From NCBI GenBank assembly GCA_903844635.1, contig CAIMUF010000055.1, positions 34,382 to 98,381 on the forward strand: a stretch of DNA of 64,000 nt, written 5' to 3'. Position 1 is the stretch's first letter, and each line of letters begins with the position of its first letter. The position numbers and the translations under genes are program-made. The stretch comes from an uncultured Sulfuricurvum sp. (GTDB lineage Bacteria; Campylobacterota; Campylobacteria; Campylobacterales; Sulfurimonadaceae). The notes below the pieces were generated by a model, which had not been told where the DNA came from, searched no databases, and was given only the letters and a program-made list of their open reading frames with translations. This document shows positions 8,582-17,704 of the stretch, one piece after another.

Positions 8582-10585
8582 TTAAAATTTATAGCCGAGA
8601 TTGGCGAAAAATTCACGTCCGGCATTTGGATAGCCGTAGTTAAGGACTACAAGCTTATCAGTTACATTTTTGATTCCAGCTTCTGCGGTAATATTTGCTG
8701 TTGCTTTATAGACCGTTTTGATGTCATAGGTAGTGAATGTCGGTAAGGTAGAATAAGCGTTGTTAATAAATTCGTAAGCGCCTTTACGGAATTTCATATC
8801 ACCATACACTAAAAACCCGTGACTAAGGTCAGTTTGTATATAGGCAAAAATCTCATGCTTTGGTACATCGGTACGTTTAACACTTTCATTGGTTTTATTT
8901 TTCACGTTGATGTATGTGTAGTTTCCACCTACATCAAAACCGTCACTTTTATAGTCAAGATCAAATTCAAACCCTTTATGGTCAAAGCTTCCGATATTTT
9001 GATTTTGCGTTATATCATCAGTGGTTACTGATGTCCCCTTAGTATCAACGGTCATACTTTGGATAGCATTATTGACACGAGTATAAAATCCTGCCACTTT
9101 GGATGAAAGTACACTGAGTTGTTTTTGGTAGCTTAGTTCGTAATGGGTTGCTGTTTCGGCACCCAAATCTGGATTTGGTAGGGCTGTTCCTAGTTTTCTA
9201 CTGTAACGATCTTTCATGGATGGGAGATACGTTTTTTGGGCGATACTCGCTCGAAGTTTACTTGTTGGATCCATAGTATAAACAGCAGCGATTTCTGGAG
9301 AAATGGCACTTTGGTTTCCTAAGGGAATCGGAGTGGTTCCTGAAGAGGTATCATAGGCAAAATCCCCTTCTTTTCTATCGTAGCCAAGACCTGCAATGAT
9401 TTGCCACTCTTTGGAAAGGGTATAAATATCTTCCAATCCTAAAGATATTGTGTTGTCTTTAAACTGATCAGTTAATACTTCGGTACTGGCTATTTCATTT
9501 ATTTGGTATCCTTCATGAGAATCTTTTTTGTAGTTTGCAGAAGCCGTTACGAAATGATCACTTAGCTCAATACCGTATTCGAGACGTCCACCATAGCTTT
9601 CCTCATTATATCGGCTTGCACCGTTAGGGAACGGGCCATTAGAAACTGTTGTATAAACGTAATCAAGTGAATTTTTTGATTTGTCATAATATACAGATGA
9701 TTTGAGATAAGCTGAAGCTAGATTTTTTTGTCCCGTTATGAAGAAAGTCTCTTTATCCCAATATGGCCATGTCCAACGATCTTTACGGGTTTGGCTTGCA
9801 GTCTGACCGGTATATGAAGTAGTCGAAGGTGAAACTTCTTTTTCCCCTTTTTGATTTGAATAACCGATAGCAATTTCACTCCCGTCATCAGCGATATAAC
9901 CAGTTTTTAAGCTGACTTTATGATCTGATGAGGCAGAGCGAAGTCGATCACCATTTTGCTGAACACCATTGGTTACTGGTGTAAAATCATCACTTAGACG
10001 AAAATGGTTTTGATCACTGTAGGAAGCACCGAGTTGTGCATAGACGTGATCTTGGCGTGTTCCAATATTGATAGAAGCTACTTTGCGTGATAAAGATGTA
10101 TCACTGTCGAGAACCATACCGACTTTGACGTCTCCCTCTAATGCTTTGGTTGGACGTTTGGTGATGATATTGATGACACCTCCGAGGGTATTAGATCCAT
10201 ACGCAACCGAAGAGAATCCTTTGGCAACATCGATCTCTGCAATGTCAGAGGTTAAAAAACGGTCATAATCGACAAAACCGTCATATGGTACATAAACTGG
10301 TATACCATCGATAAAGAGTCCAACACGCTTGGAATCCTGACCGCGGATACTAATGGAGGTTTCGTTACGTCCACCACCTGTAAATTGCATACTAAGACCG
10401 CTCATATTATCAAGGGCATCAGTGATGTTTTCACTGTTTTGCTGAGCAATCGTATCTGACGTCATCGTTTGTTCAAACGGACTGAATTCAATAGGGGTAT
10501 TAAGAACGTTGATTTGTCCCAACGTAAAAGTATCTGCAAGTACTGCAGAAGCAGCCAGCGAGAGTATAAGTGCGTGTTTTTTCAT
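8582..10585 (-). CDS. TonB-dependent outer-membrane receptor 1
   Basis: This 667-aa protein has a signal peptide (residues 1-17), a plug domain of about 35-150 (NSENITDALDNMSGLSM, SIRGQDSKRVGLFIDGIP, VAYGSNTLGGVINIITKRP) and a 22-strand-type barrel ending in aromatic FANLGYKF. The mature N-terminus (FTLGQINVLN) probably holds the TonB box. It starts 16 bp after the LLM gene, in a unit whose leader carries ModE-like box A. The plug looks like colicin I/siderophore receptors. The molybdenum or tungsten role is inferred from context; a ferric siderophore remains possible. Confidence 0.88.
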   Translation of the reverse strand: MKKHALILSLAASAVLADTFTLGQINVLNTPIEFSPFEQTMTSDTIAQQNSENITDALDNMSGLSMQFTGGGRNETSISIRGQDSKRVGLFIDGIPVYVPYDGFVDYDRFLTSDIAEIDVAKGFSSVAYGSNTLGGVINIITKRPTKALEGDVKVGMVLDSDTSLSRKVASINIGTRQDHVYAQLGASYSDQNHFRLSDDFTPVTNGVQQNGDRLRSASSDHKVSLKTGYIADDGSEIAIGYSNQKGEKEVSPSTTSYTGQTASQTRKDRWTWPYWDKETFFITGQKNLASAYLKSSVYYDKSKNSLDYVYTTVSNGPFPNGASRYNEESYGGRLEYGIELSDHFVTASANYKKDSHEGYQINEIASTEVLTDQFKDNTISLGLEDIYTLSKEWQIIAGLGYDRKEGDFAYDTSSGTTPIPLGNQSAISPEIAAVYTMDPTSKLRASIAQKTYLPSMKDRYSRKLGTALPNPDLGAETATHYELSYQKQLSVLSSKVAGFYTRVNNAIQSMTVDTKGTSVTTDDITQNQNIGSFDHKGFEFDLDYKSDGFDVGGNYTYINVKNKTNESVKRTDVPKHEIFAYIQTDLSHGFLVYGDMKFRKGAYEFINNAYSTLPTFTTYDIKTVYKATANITAEAGIKNVTDKLVVLNYGYPNAGREFFANLGYKF

Positions 10586-10601
10586 TTTTCTTCCTTAAGT
10601 T

Positions 10602-11612
10602 TTAAATATGTGGACGGATTTGGGTGTTAAAATCGCATAGCATTGTCCGGTTTTGACCATGGTCGGACGATGATGGCTTGAGAACAAGGTGGATGTTTGG
10701 TAACTCCTTTTGGATGGTTTTGATGGTGCTGATGCATTGTTGTGCAGTACCTATGATGCCATTGTCGAAAAACTTTTGCCCGTCAAAAAAGGCTTCACGT
10801 TCTTTAAGGACTGCATCATAGTGTTCACGATTAAATTTGGGCGGTGGAATATCAGAGGATGCAGCACGCATGCATTTAACGAAATGATCGATCGATGGTC
10901 GAGAGATACGATAGGCTTCTTCGGGTGTATCAGCGATGCAAAACACCCGCATCAATACTATTTCAGGATTAAAACCTGCGATAGAAAAATAAAGCTTTTG
11001 TGCCTCAAGGCACTCTAGTAAACTCGCACCTTGTGACATCAATAATCCATAATCGTGATGTGCGGCAAAACGGATTGTCTCAGGATTGGCAAAAGTAGCA
11101 ATGTAAAAAGGAACTTTTTTTTGTAATGGTTTGGGTTGAATTTTGACATCGTTAAACTCCATATACTTGCCTTGGTAGGAAGTGGGAGCGCTATCGTGCA
11201 AAAGTGCATCAATTGCTTCGACGGTCTCAAACATTAAGGCTCGTAGTTCATTAGGATCACGGCTAAAGTGTTTGGTATCAGGTGCAAATCCACCTTTGGC
11301 AAATCCGCCATTGAGTCGTCCTGTGCTTAGGTTATCTAATGTAGCAATACTTTCAGCCAAACGGACAGGATGATAAAACGGAGTGAGAAAACCAGCAGCT
11401 CCCAAGCGGATGTTTCGGGTTTTAGCTGCCGAATACGCAATCATAGATACAGGATCAGGGATGACACTAAAACCGTTAAAATGGTGTTCTGCAAACCATG
11501 CTTCATCAAAGCCCAGCTGATCCGCCAGCTCGACGAGACGGAGTTGTTCCATAATACTATCTTGAACGCTTCCCCCAAAATGTTCAGTAAGGCAAAAAAG
11601 TCCGATTTTCAT
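10602..11612 (-). CDS. LLM-class flavin-dependent oxidoreductase (luciferase-like)
   Basis: This 336-aa protein has luciferase-like monooxygenase TIM-barrel features: KIGLFCLTEHFGGS at the start, LGFDEAWFAEHHFNGFSVIP, IRLGAAGFLTPFYHPVRLAE and LSTGRLNGGFAKGGF. These enzymes use reduced flavin and O2 (F420 in some lineages) to oxidise small organic molecules. Here it is the first gene of a two-gene unit with TonB-dependent receptor 1, and box A overlaps its ribosome site (AAAGGAT) up to the first base of its ATG. A role in modifying or breaking down a metal ligand would fit, but the substrate is unknown. Confidence 0.85.
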   Translation of the reverse strand: MKIGLFCLTEHFGGSVQDSIMEQLRLVELADQLGFDEAWFAEHHFNGFSVIPDPVSMIAYSAAKTRNIRLGAAGFLTPFYHPVRLAESIATLDNLSTGRLNGGFAKGGFAPDTKHFSRDPNELRALMFETVEAIDALLHDSAPTSYQGKYMEFNDVKIQPKPLQKKVPFYIATFANPETIRFAAHHDYGLLMSQGASLLECLEAQKLYFSIAGFNPEIVLMRVFCIADTPEEAYRISRPSIDHFVKCMRAASSDIPPPKFNREHYDAVLKEREAFFDGQKFFDNGIIGTAQQCISTIKTIQKELPNIHLVLKPSSSDHGQNRTMLCDFNTQIRPHI

Positions 11613-11635
11613 TTTATATCCTTTTTGATATAACG
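11612..11635. promoter_or_regulatory. ModE-like box A overlapping the LLM ribosome site
   Basis: On the plus strand, halves TTTTATAT and ATATAACG flank an 8-nt spacer, matching 14 of 16 consensus positions. On the minus strand it lies just downstream of a weak -10 (TACAAA, 11639-11644) and spans the Shine-Dalgarno of the LLM gene. A bound repressor would block initiation of the LLM-receptor unit. Confidence 0.6.
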
Positions 11636-11645
11636 ATATTTGTAA

Positions 11646-11685
11646 AAAAACTCTTATCCCCGATAAGCGGGAAAGAAGAGTTTTT
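11646..11685 (-). terminator. Intrinsic terminator at the end of the tonB-FecCD uptake operon
   Basis: Perfect 10-bp arms AAAAACTCTT and AAGAGTTTTT enclose a GC-rich inner hairpin. In the minus direction the stem is followed by a run of Ts. It overlaps the last codons of the substrate-binding protein gene (stop at 11654), so the following LLM-receptor unit is transcribed separately. Confidence 0.7.
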
Positions 11686-12625
11686 CGAAACGTTTATTTT
11701 CCTGATCGATCGGTTTGATCAAATCGGGATAAAATGCATGTATAAGCCATCGGATTCCCATCAGGCGCATAAAGGATGGCGGACGGCTGATGATGTTGAA
11801 CGGTATGGTGGGGACAGTGAGGACGTGTCCTGATTTCACAGCCCGAAGAGTCTTGAATTTTGGATTATCTGAAATCGAATCAGCAAAACTTTTTTCCATG
11901 GCTACAATGACATCAGGATCACAGAGCAGGATCGTTTCCATCGAGACTTTTTCCATTCCGAAATTGGAAGACATTTTGCAGTTGAGGGCATTTTTTCCCC
12001 CACTGTAGGTAAAAGGTTCGAGATGAAAGGACCCGTCACATTCACTTGACATTCCATCCAGCCCTTCGGCGAAGTAGTAGCGGACATCTTTGCGTGCATT
12101 TACTTTGGTTTGAAGCGATTGGATAAGTCCTAATGTCTCTTGTGTGTAGGCAACAAGCTCACGAGAGCGCTTGGTATTTCCGGTGAGCTTGCCGTAAAGG
12201 TTGAATTGGCTTACAAGGTCATTTATCGAATCGTTGCGCACCATCAAAACAGGAATACCCAATGCAGTAAATTTTTTCAGATGGTTTTCTGCCCCTGTAG
12301 CTCCGCCCCACATCAAAATGACATCGGGTTTTACGCTCGCTAAAATCTCAAAATTTGGAGTGTTCCCCTGTCCAAAAAAACCGCCGACGATCGGACGGGT
12401 TGCAGCAGCACCGACATAAGGCTTTTGCTCGGACTTGAATTCAGAATTAACTGCTGCGACGAGATTGGGATCAAATGCGATCACGCTCATGGTAAGCGGC
12501 GGATGGGCAGCATAGATTTTCGTTATTTTATCGGGGATGGTGACGACTCTGCCGTAATCATCGGTGAGGGTTCGGGCGTGTGCACTGAAGAGTATCAGAG
12601 AGATGAGTAAGAGGAGGGATTTCAT
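11654..12625 (-). CDS. Periplasmic substrate-binding protein 1 (class III, BtuF/FepB/MolA type)
   Basis: This 323-aa protein has a signal peptide of about 17 residues and the two-lobed class III fold: DDYGRVVTIPDKITKIYA, then NFEILASVKPDVILMWGG in lobe 1 and METILLCDPDVIVAMEKS in lobe 2. The centre has the motif RYYFAEGLDGMSSECDGSFH, which is also in the paralogue at 16672-17694. Its ATG overlaps the ATPase stop (ATGA). It delivers a metal or metal chelate to the FecCD permease. The MolA of the Haemophilus MolBCA molybdate system belongs to this class, and the mod context suggests the same substrate; iron chelates cannot be excluded. Confidence 0.85.
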   Translation of the reverse strand: MKSLLLLISLILFSAHARTLTDDYGRVVTIPDKITKIYAAHPPLTMSVIAFDPNLVAAVNSEFKSEQKPYVGAAATRPIVGGFFGQGNTPNFEILASVKPDVILMWGGATGAENHLKKFTALGIPVLMVRNDSINDLVSQFNLYGKLTGNTKRSRELVAYTQETLGLIQSLQTKVNARKDVRYYFAEGLDGMSSECDGSFHLEPFTYSGGKNALNCKMSSNFGMEKVSMETILLCDPDVIVAMEKSFADSISDNPKFKTLRAVKSGHVLTVPTIPFNIISRPPSFMRLMGIRWLIHAFYPDLIKPIDQENKRFEKLFFPAYRG

Positions 12626-13413
12626 ACGATTCCTTTGTTAAATGTGGGGATGCACCATGTGTGGCGGTTGTGACTGATGAGGTCGGCGTCGATTCCGTAA
12701 ACATCACGAATCATAGAGGAGGTAATGACCTCTTCAGGTTTGCCGTTGGCTATGATCTTTCCGCCATTCATAACGACGACTCGACTGGAAACCATGAGGG
12801 CGTGATCGGGGTAATGAGTCGTTTTTAAGAAGGTGTAGCCCTGCGTGCTTAGTTGAGAAATTAGTTTCAGCAAACGGATTTGGTTCCCGTAATCCAGACC
12901 CGACACCGGTTCATCCATGATAAATGTGTTGACCTGTTGGGTGAGGGCGCGGGCGAGTAGAACCATTTGCTTTTGCCCACCGCTGAGTTGACCGAAAGGG
13001 CGTTGAGCAAGATCATCTATTCCGATACGATGGAGTGATTCATGGGCAACTTCTTTATCTTTTGCTGAGGGTGCGGCGAAAAATCCGTGTTTTGCAACCC
13101 GCCCCATCATCACCATCTCCAGTACACTATAGTTGAACGGGACATTGTTGTACTGAGGGATGTAGGCAATATGTTTTGCAATCTCACGGTGAGAATAGCG
13201 ATTAATGGTTTTGTTATCTAACCATATTTCACCTTGATTTGGATGGATGAGCTTTAAAATTAGCCGAATGAGGGTGCTTTTTCCGCATCCGTTTGGACCT
13301 AGAAGGCTCACTATCTCACCGTGATTGAGGGTAAAATCTACTCCTTCTAATACGGATTGTTTCGGGTAGGAAAAATGGAGGTCATTGACCGTAATAATCG
13401 GATTTAGTTCCAT
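12622..13413 (-). CDS. ABC transporter ATPase (FecE/BtuD/MolC type)
   Basis: This 263-aa ATPase has Walker A GPNGCGKST at residues 39-47, Q-loop AYIPQYNNVPFN, signature LSGGQKQMVLLARAL, Walker B TFIMDEPVSGLD and switch H in TTHYPDH. The start overlaps the permease stop by 10 bp. It is the cytoplasmic motor of the type II importer formed with the permease at 13404-14423. Subfamily placement follows the FecCD-type partner. Confidence 0.9.
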   Translation of the reverse strand: MELNPIITVNDLHFSYPKQSVLEGVDFTLNHGEIVSLLGPNGCGKSTLIRLILKLIHPNQGEIWLDNKTINRYSHREIAKHIAYIPQYNNVPFNYSVLEMVMMGRVAKHGFFAAPSAKDKEVAHESLHRIGIDDLAQRPFGQLSGGQKQMVLLARALTQQVNTFIMDEPVSGLDYGNQIRLLKLISQLSTQGYTFLKTTHYPDHALMVSSRVVVMNGGKIIANGKPEEVITSSMIRDVYGIDADLISHNRHTWCIPTFNKGIV

Positions 13414-14423
13414 GCTGCCCTCGCGTTTTTAAGTACGATGATAAAGACGGGGATACCGATAAGCGACGTGAGAATCCCGATGGGTATCTCGACACTTAGC
13501 GCCAAACGTGATACCGTGTCCGCTAACAGTAAAAAGATGGCTCCGACAATCGCCGAAAGCGGAATCAACAATCGATGAGACGGACCAACAGCCATACGGA
13601 TGATGTGGGGGATGATGAGTCCTACCCACCCGATCATCCCCGCCATCACGACCGAGAGGGAACTGGCTAATGTCGCGAGGACGATTGCGAGAAAACGTAT
13701 GAGGGGGACGTTTACTCCCAACGCTTTTGCCTCTTCATCACCCAGACTGAGAAGGTCGAAGTATTTGGAGAGAGCGACCATCCCCAAGATACTTAGAATC
13801 ATAGGAATGCTTACGATAAGGACGCCGTGCAAATCTGCCATGGTTAGGCTTCCCATCAGCCAGTAGACGATGGCTGGGAGGGTACTGTAGGGATCGGCCA
13901 TGTATTTGATGACCGAGAGCAGTGCGGTAAAGAGTGAGCCGCTGATGACACCGCCAAGGACGAGCATAATCGTCGAGCGAGAATTACTCACCATACCTCC
14001 GATCAAAACTGCGACACCCACAGCAACAAATCCAAAAATAAATGCCAACAGCTGAACCACATACCATTGCTCAGAGATGAGCATTCCCAATGCCGCACCG
14101 AATGAGGCTCCCGCGAGTACCCCTAAAATCCCCGGAGAAACGAGAGGATTGACGAACATCGCTTGAAATGCAGCACCCGATACCGCCAGCGATGAACCGA
14201 TGAGGATTGCGAGCAATACACGAGGAAGACGGATTTGGAGAATGATGTTATCCAGTAAAGTGTAGGTATCATTACCCGAACCGCCCAAGAGTTTAAACTC
14301 TAAATAGCCCATAAAAGTATGAAAGTCGATCGGATACTGTCCCCATAAAAGAGAGACAACCATGATGAGTAATAGCACCATCATGGCAGAAGAGAGTATC
14401 GAGAACGTTTTGAATCGCAACAT
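13404..14423 (-). CDS. FecCD/BtuC/MolB-type ABC permease
   Basis: This 339-aa protein is highly hydrophobic, with about ten helices as expected for a FecCD permease. Motifs include IRLPRVLLAILIGSSLAVSG, FVNPLVSPGILGV, YWLMGSL and the C-terminal GWVGLIIPHIIRMAVGPSHR loop that docks the ATPase. It follows receptor 2 by 8 bp and overlaps the ATPase gene, so the order receptor-permease-ATPase-binding protein is one operon. It imports the ligand brought through TonB-dependent receptor 2. Confidence 0.92.
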   Translation of the reverse strand: MLRFKTFSILSSAMMVLLLIMVVSLLWGQYPIDFHTFMGYLEFKLLGGSGNDTYTLLDNIILQIRLPRVLLAILIGSSLAVSGAAFQAMFVNPLVSPGILGVLAGASFGAALGMLISEQWYVVQLLAFIFGFVAVGVAVLIGGMVSNSRSTIMLVLGGVISGSLFTALLSVIKYMADPYSTLPAIVYWLMGSLTMADLHGVLIVSIPMILSILGMVALSKYFDLLSLGDEEAKALGVNVPLIRFLAIVLATLASSLSVVMAGMIGWVGLIIPHIIRMAVGPSHRLLIPLSAIVGAIFLLLADTVSRLALSVEIPIGILTSLIGIPVFIIVLKNARAAWN

Positions 14424-14431
14424 CGTGTCCC

Positions 14432-16675
14432 TTAGAATTTCAGATTGATACTGCCGTAAAGACCCAAAGGAGCTCCGGTTTGATAGGTAGTAGGTGAACC
14501 CGTTGCTACCAAATAGTTGTCTACAGCATTGATCGTAGCAATGTATTTTTCATTGGTCAGATTGGTCGCAGTGAGACGTAATAGGGCGTTATGAGAACCC
14601 ATAAACTCAGCGATATGATATGCCATGTCGAAATCTACGACGGTGTAAGCATCTACTTTTTGGGTATTTTGTACATCGCCCCAACGACTGGAGGAATAAC
14701 GAGCACTTGGAGTAAATGTCCAATCGCCTAAATGATAGGAGAGAGCCGCTTTTGCCATATACTCCGGTGCATCAGGAAGCTGTTTCCCATCGGTATTGAC
14801 TGTAGTCGTTGCATTGCTTGCAAAATTTTGGGTAAATTTATATTGATTGTACGAAAGAGCTACGAGTAATTCAAGATTTTCATTGATCGGTCCGTATGCT
14901 GAGAATTCGGCTCCATATCCAAGTGCATCGCCAACATTGGCAGGATAAGCGATACTGTATTGCGGATCAAAAACATTGGCTTGTTTATTTTGGACAAATG
15001 AGACAAAGAGGAGAGGATTGAGGGTGATCCCTCCCATAGTTGTTTTCATTCCTACATCGATGTTATCCGAAAGTTCCAAATCGAGTTTGTCCCAAAGCTG
15101 TTGCAATGATGCTTTAGTGGCAAAATTAGCGCGATTTGAGACATACGTCGGAAAGAGATTGACATCAATTCCGTATGTACGGGAATAGTCAATGTAAGCA
15201 GAGGTCGAGGGGCTAAATGCATACCCAAGATAGAGTGATGGAATCCACGTTTTAAATGTTTTTGCGTCAACACTGGCGAGTGCATCGGCATTGGTCGTAG
15301 CGATGGCGGTATCGTAATCAGGATTGGCAGCTCCGGTTTGGTTATTGAGTGTATGGCTTTGGAGAGAACCCATTTTGAATGTTTGGTACTGCAATCCGGC
15401 AACATAGGTAAAATTATCCAGTGAACCGCTTGCTTCTACGAAAGGTGCCTGTAAAACGTGGTAATCATTATCTGCAAGAACTGCGTAGCCATCAAATACT
15501 AAACTTCCATTGACTACTTTATATTTTTCCTGATCGCTCGGAGGTCCTGGAGGGAGCTGTTTGTGATACCAATATCCGATTTTCGTTTTCAGTGCCTCCG
15601 AAAAGGTATGCTTTTCAGCAGCAATACTGCCAAAAAGATCGTGATCGATTTCCCAGTTTATGACACGGTTTTTACTTGCATTTCCATCAGGGCTGACACT
15701 TGAATACCAATAATCCCCTTTGTCTTTTTTATAATAGGGCTTGATACTGATAACATCACTACTGCTTGGACGATACTCAATCTCACCCAAAAGTGCCATG
15801 GTATTGAAATGTTGTTTGTTCCAATCGTAATAATTGACATCATTGCTAGCAGTTGGTTTGGTTGTTGCGTAATCTTTGTTGAAATTTACACCAAGGTTTT
15901 GTGACTCAGCATAGGAGAGATTGTAATAATTATGATGATCGTCGGAGTTGGTGATAGCGGTTACTTTGGCTTTGAAACTATTGTTTGGCTGATAGGTTAA
16001 TCCGACGGTTCCGTTAAGACGTTTTAGATCCCCTTCGCCTTTGGTTTTATCATTGGTGAGTTGAGAAAATGATCCGAATACCGCTACATCTCCGATTTTA
16101 CCACTGTCAAAACGGACAAACGTCCGCATAAAATCATCACTTCCGAAGCTTTGAGAGACTTCAGCACCTGCTTTTGCACGGGCGGAGAGGAGATTCATAT
16201 CTACTTTACCGATGAGGCTGGAGAAGCCTAGATTCTTATCCACAGGAAGATACCCTTTGTGCAAGTCGATGGAAGAGACATTCTCCATATCAAGCATCTC
16301 TTTTCCGCCACCGGGATTACTGGAAATAGGCATTCCATCGATCATAAATACCCCTCCCGGACCGCTTTGTGATTTTCCGCGAATACGGATAGGATCATGA
16401 TATGAGGGCTCATTAGAGCCTGCCTGATCAACAGGGGTAAAATTGACTGAGGGAGAAAATGCGATGACCGTATAAGGGTTCATATTTGCCTGAGTGCTAA
16501 GGGCTGCGATACTCTTGGTTGTAAACGTTTGTTTACCTGACGTTTGATTGTTATCGGCGATAAGCTGATCATTATCACTGGACGTATCGGTCACGACAAT
16601 GCGCTCGATATTGACAGGATTGGCCACAAGAATAGCACAAGCGGCAAGTGAGAGGATAAGAATGGATGGTTTCAT
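14432..16675 (-). CDS. TonB-dependent outer-membrane receptor 2
   Basis: This 747-aa protein has a signal peptide (about 19 residues), a TonB-box-like ERIVVTDTSS, a plug of about 60-165 (PIRIRGKSQSGPGGVFMIDG, SIDLHKGYLPVDKNLG) and a long barrel ending GLYGSINLKF with terminal Phe-Lys-Phe. It starts as an ATGA overlap with the second binding-protein gene. The plug sequence differs clearly from receptor 1, so the two probably take different forms of the ligand. Being encoded between tonB/binding protein 2 and the FecCD permease makes it the dedicated outer-membrane gate of that importer. Confidence 0.9.
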   Translation of the reverse strand: MKPSILILSLAACAILVANPVNIERIVVTDTSSDNDQLIADNNQTSGKQTFTTKSIAALSTQANMNPYTVIAFSPSVNFTPVDQAGSNEPSYHDPIRIRGKSQSGPGGVFMIDGMPISSNPGGGKEMLDMENVSSIDLHKGYLPVDKNLGFSSLIGKVDMNLLSARAKAGAEVSQSFGSDDFMRTFVRFDSGKIGDVAVFGSFSQLTNDKTKGEGDLKRLNGTVGLTYQPNNSFKAKVTAITNSDDHHNYYNLSYAESQNLGVNFNKDYATTKPTASNDVNYYDWNKQHFNTMALLGEIEYRPSSSDVISIKPYYKKDKGDYWYSSVSPDGNASKNRVINWEIDHDLFGSIAAEKHTFSEALKTKIGYWYHKQLPPGPPSDQEKYKVVNGSLVFDGYAVLADNDYHVLQAPFVEASGSLDNFTYVAGLQYQTFKMGSLQSHTLNNQTGAANPDYDTAIATTNADALASVDAKTFKTWIPSLYLGYAFSPSTSAYIDYSRTYGIDVNLFPTYVSNRANFATKASLQQLWDKLDLELSDNIDVGMKTTMGGITLNPLLFVSFVQNKQANVFDPQYSIAYPANVGDALGYGAEFSAYGPINENLELLVALSYNQYKFTQNFASNATTTVNTDGKQLPDAPEYMAKAALSYHLGDWTFTPSARYSSSRWGDVQNTQKVDAYTVVDFDMAYHIAEFMGSHNALLRLTATNLTNEKYIATINAVDNYLVATGSPTTYQTGAPLGLYGSINLKF

Positions 16676-17694
16676 TTTTGAGCTCCTAATAGATTTTTGG
16701 TTTGTTGGTCATCTAATTTAACATGTAAGAAAAGGTCATAAAACTCTTTTGTTCGTTTAGTTAAATCTACTTTATATTCTTTGGGATGGAAGAGCTGTGC
16801 GAGCCACTGAATACCGATAACACGCATAAACGATGGCGGTCGGTCGATCCAGTTAAATGGCTGTACGGGAACGAGGTGAATGCGCCCTGTTTTTACGGCA
16901 CGGAGGTTTTGCCACATCGGATCTTCGACCAAATCGTTATAAACAGAGCGGTTTTGGACGATGATGACATCAGGGTTATAGGTGAGAAGGGTTTCAAAAC
17001 TGATTTTTTCCAATCCTAATATTCCGCTTTGCTGACATTTATGGACATTGTTACCGCCCGCAAAATTCATGGCTTCGACATGAAACGATTTATCGCACTC
17101 GGTAGACAGACCGTCTAACCCTTCGGCATAGTAATAACGAACAGGTTTAGATTTCGAGATGCTTTTGTGTACTTCGTTGATGATTTTTTGAGAATACACG
17201 GCTAACTCTTTACCGCGTTTACTTTCACCTATAGCGTCACCGGCGAGACAAAAAGCTTTAGGCATATCCTTAACTTCGCGAAAGGGGATCATAAAAGTGG
17301 GGATATTGGTTTTTTCGATCTCATGGGCGACCGTCTGAACCAGCATGTCATCTTGCCATACGAGAACCAGTTGGGGTTTATATGCCATCAGGGTTTCAAG
17401 GTTGATATTTTGTCCCCCACCGTGGAATGACCCTATCACCGGGAGTGAGAGGAACTTTTTACTCAAAAACTGCTCATTCGCACTGTTGTTTGGATTTTTT
17501 GCTTTGAAATTGAGCCCAATCATTTTATCGGGGTTGAGGGTATAGAGGAGATAGTTCATCGGCGGTGATGAACCAAATACACGATCGGTTTGATCCGGAA
17601 GGGTAACTATTTTCCCCTCCATATCCTTCATTGTTTTAGCATGCAGTGTGAAGCTGATCAACAGTAAGAGCAGCAAACGTATAAGTGTTGTCAT
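16672..17694 (-). CDS. Periplasmic substrate-binding protein 2 (class III)
   Basis: This 340-aa protein with a signal peptide of about 19 residues is a clear paralogue of the protein at 11654-12625. Shared features include DMEGKIVTLPDQTDRVFG at the N-terminus, RYYYAEGLDGLSTECDKSFH, AGGNNVHKC and RPPSFMRVIGIQWLAQLFHP. Both keep the Cys and His of the central motif, which may belong to the ligand pocket (inference). It lies 10 bp after tonB and overlaps receptor 2. Two binding proteins for one permease suggest two related ligands, or one periplasmic carrier tied to each receptor. Confidence 0.85.
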   Translation of the reverse strand: MTTLIRLLLLLLISFTLHAKTMKDMEGKIVTLPDQTDRVFGSSPPMNYLLYTLNPDKMIGLNFKAKNPNNSANEQFLSKKFLSLPVIGSFHGGGQNINLETLMAYKPQLVLVWQDDMLVQTVAHEIEKTNIPTFMIPFREVKDMPKAFCLAGDAIGESKRGKELAVYSQKIINEVHKSISKSKPVRYYYAEGLDGLSTECDKSFHVEAMNFAGGNNVHKCQQSGILGLEKISFETLLTYNPDVIIVQNRSVYNDLVEDPMWQNLRAVKTGRIHLVPVQPFNWIDRPPSFMRVIGIQWLAQLFHPKEYKVDLTKRTKEFYDLFLHVKLDDQQTKNLLGAQK

Positions 17695-17704
17695 GGGAAT
17701 ATCC

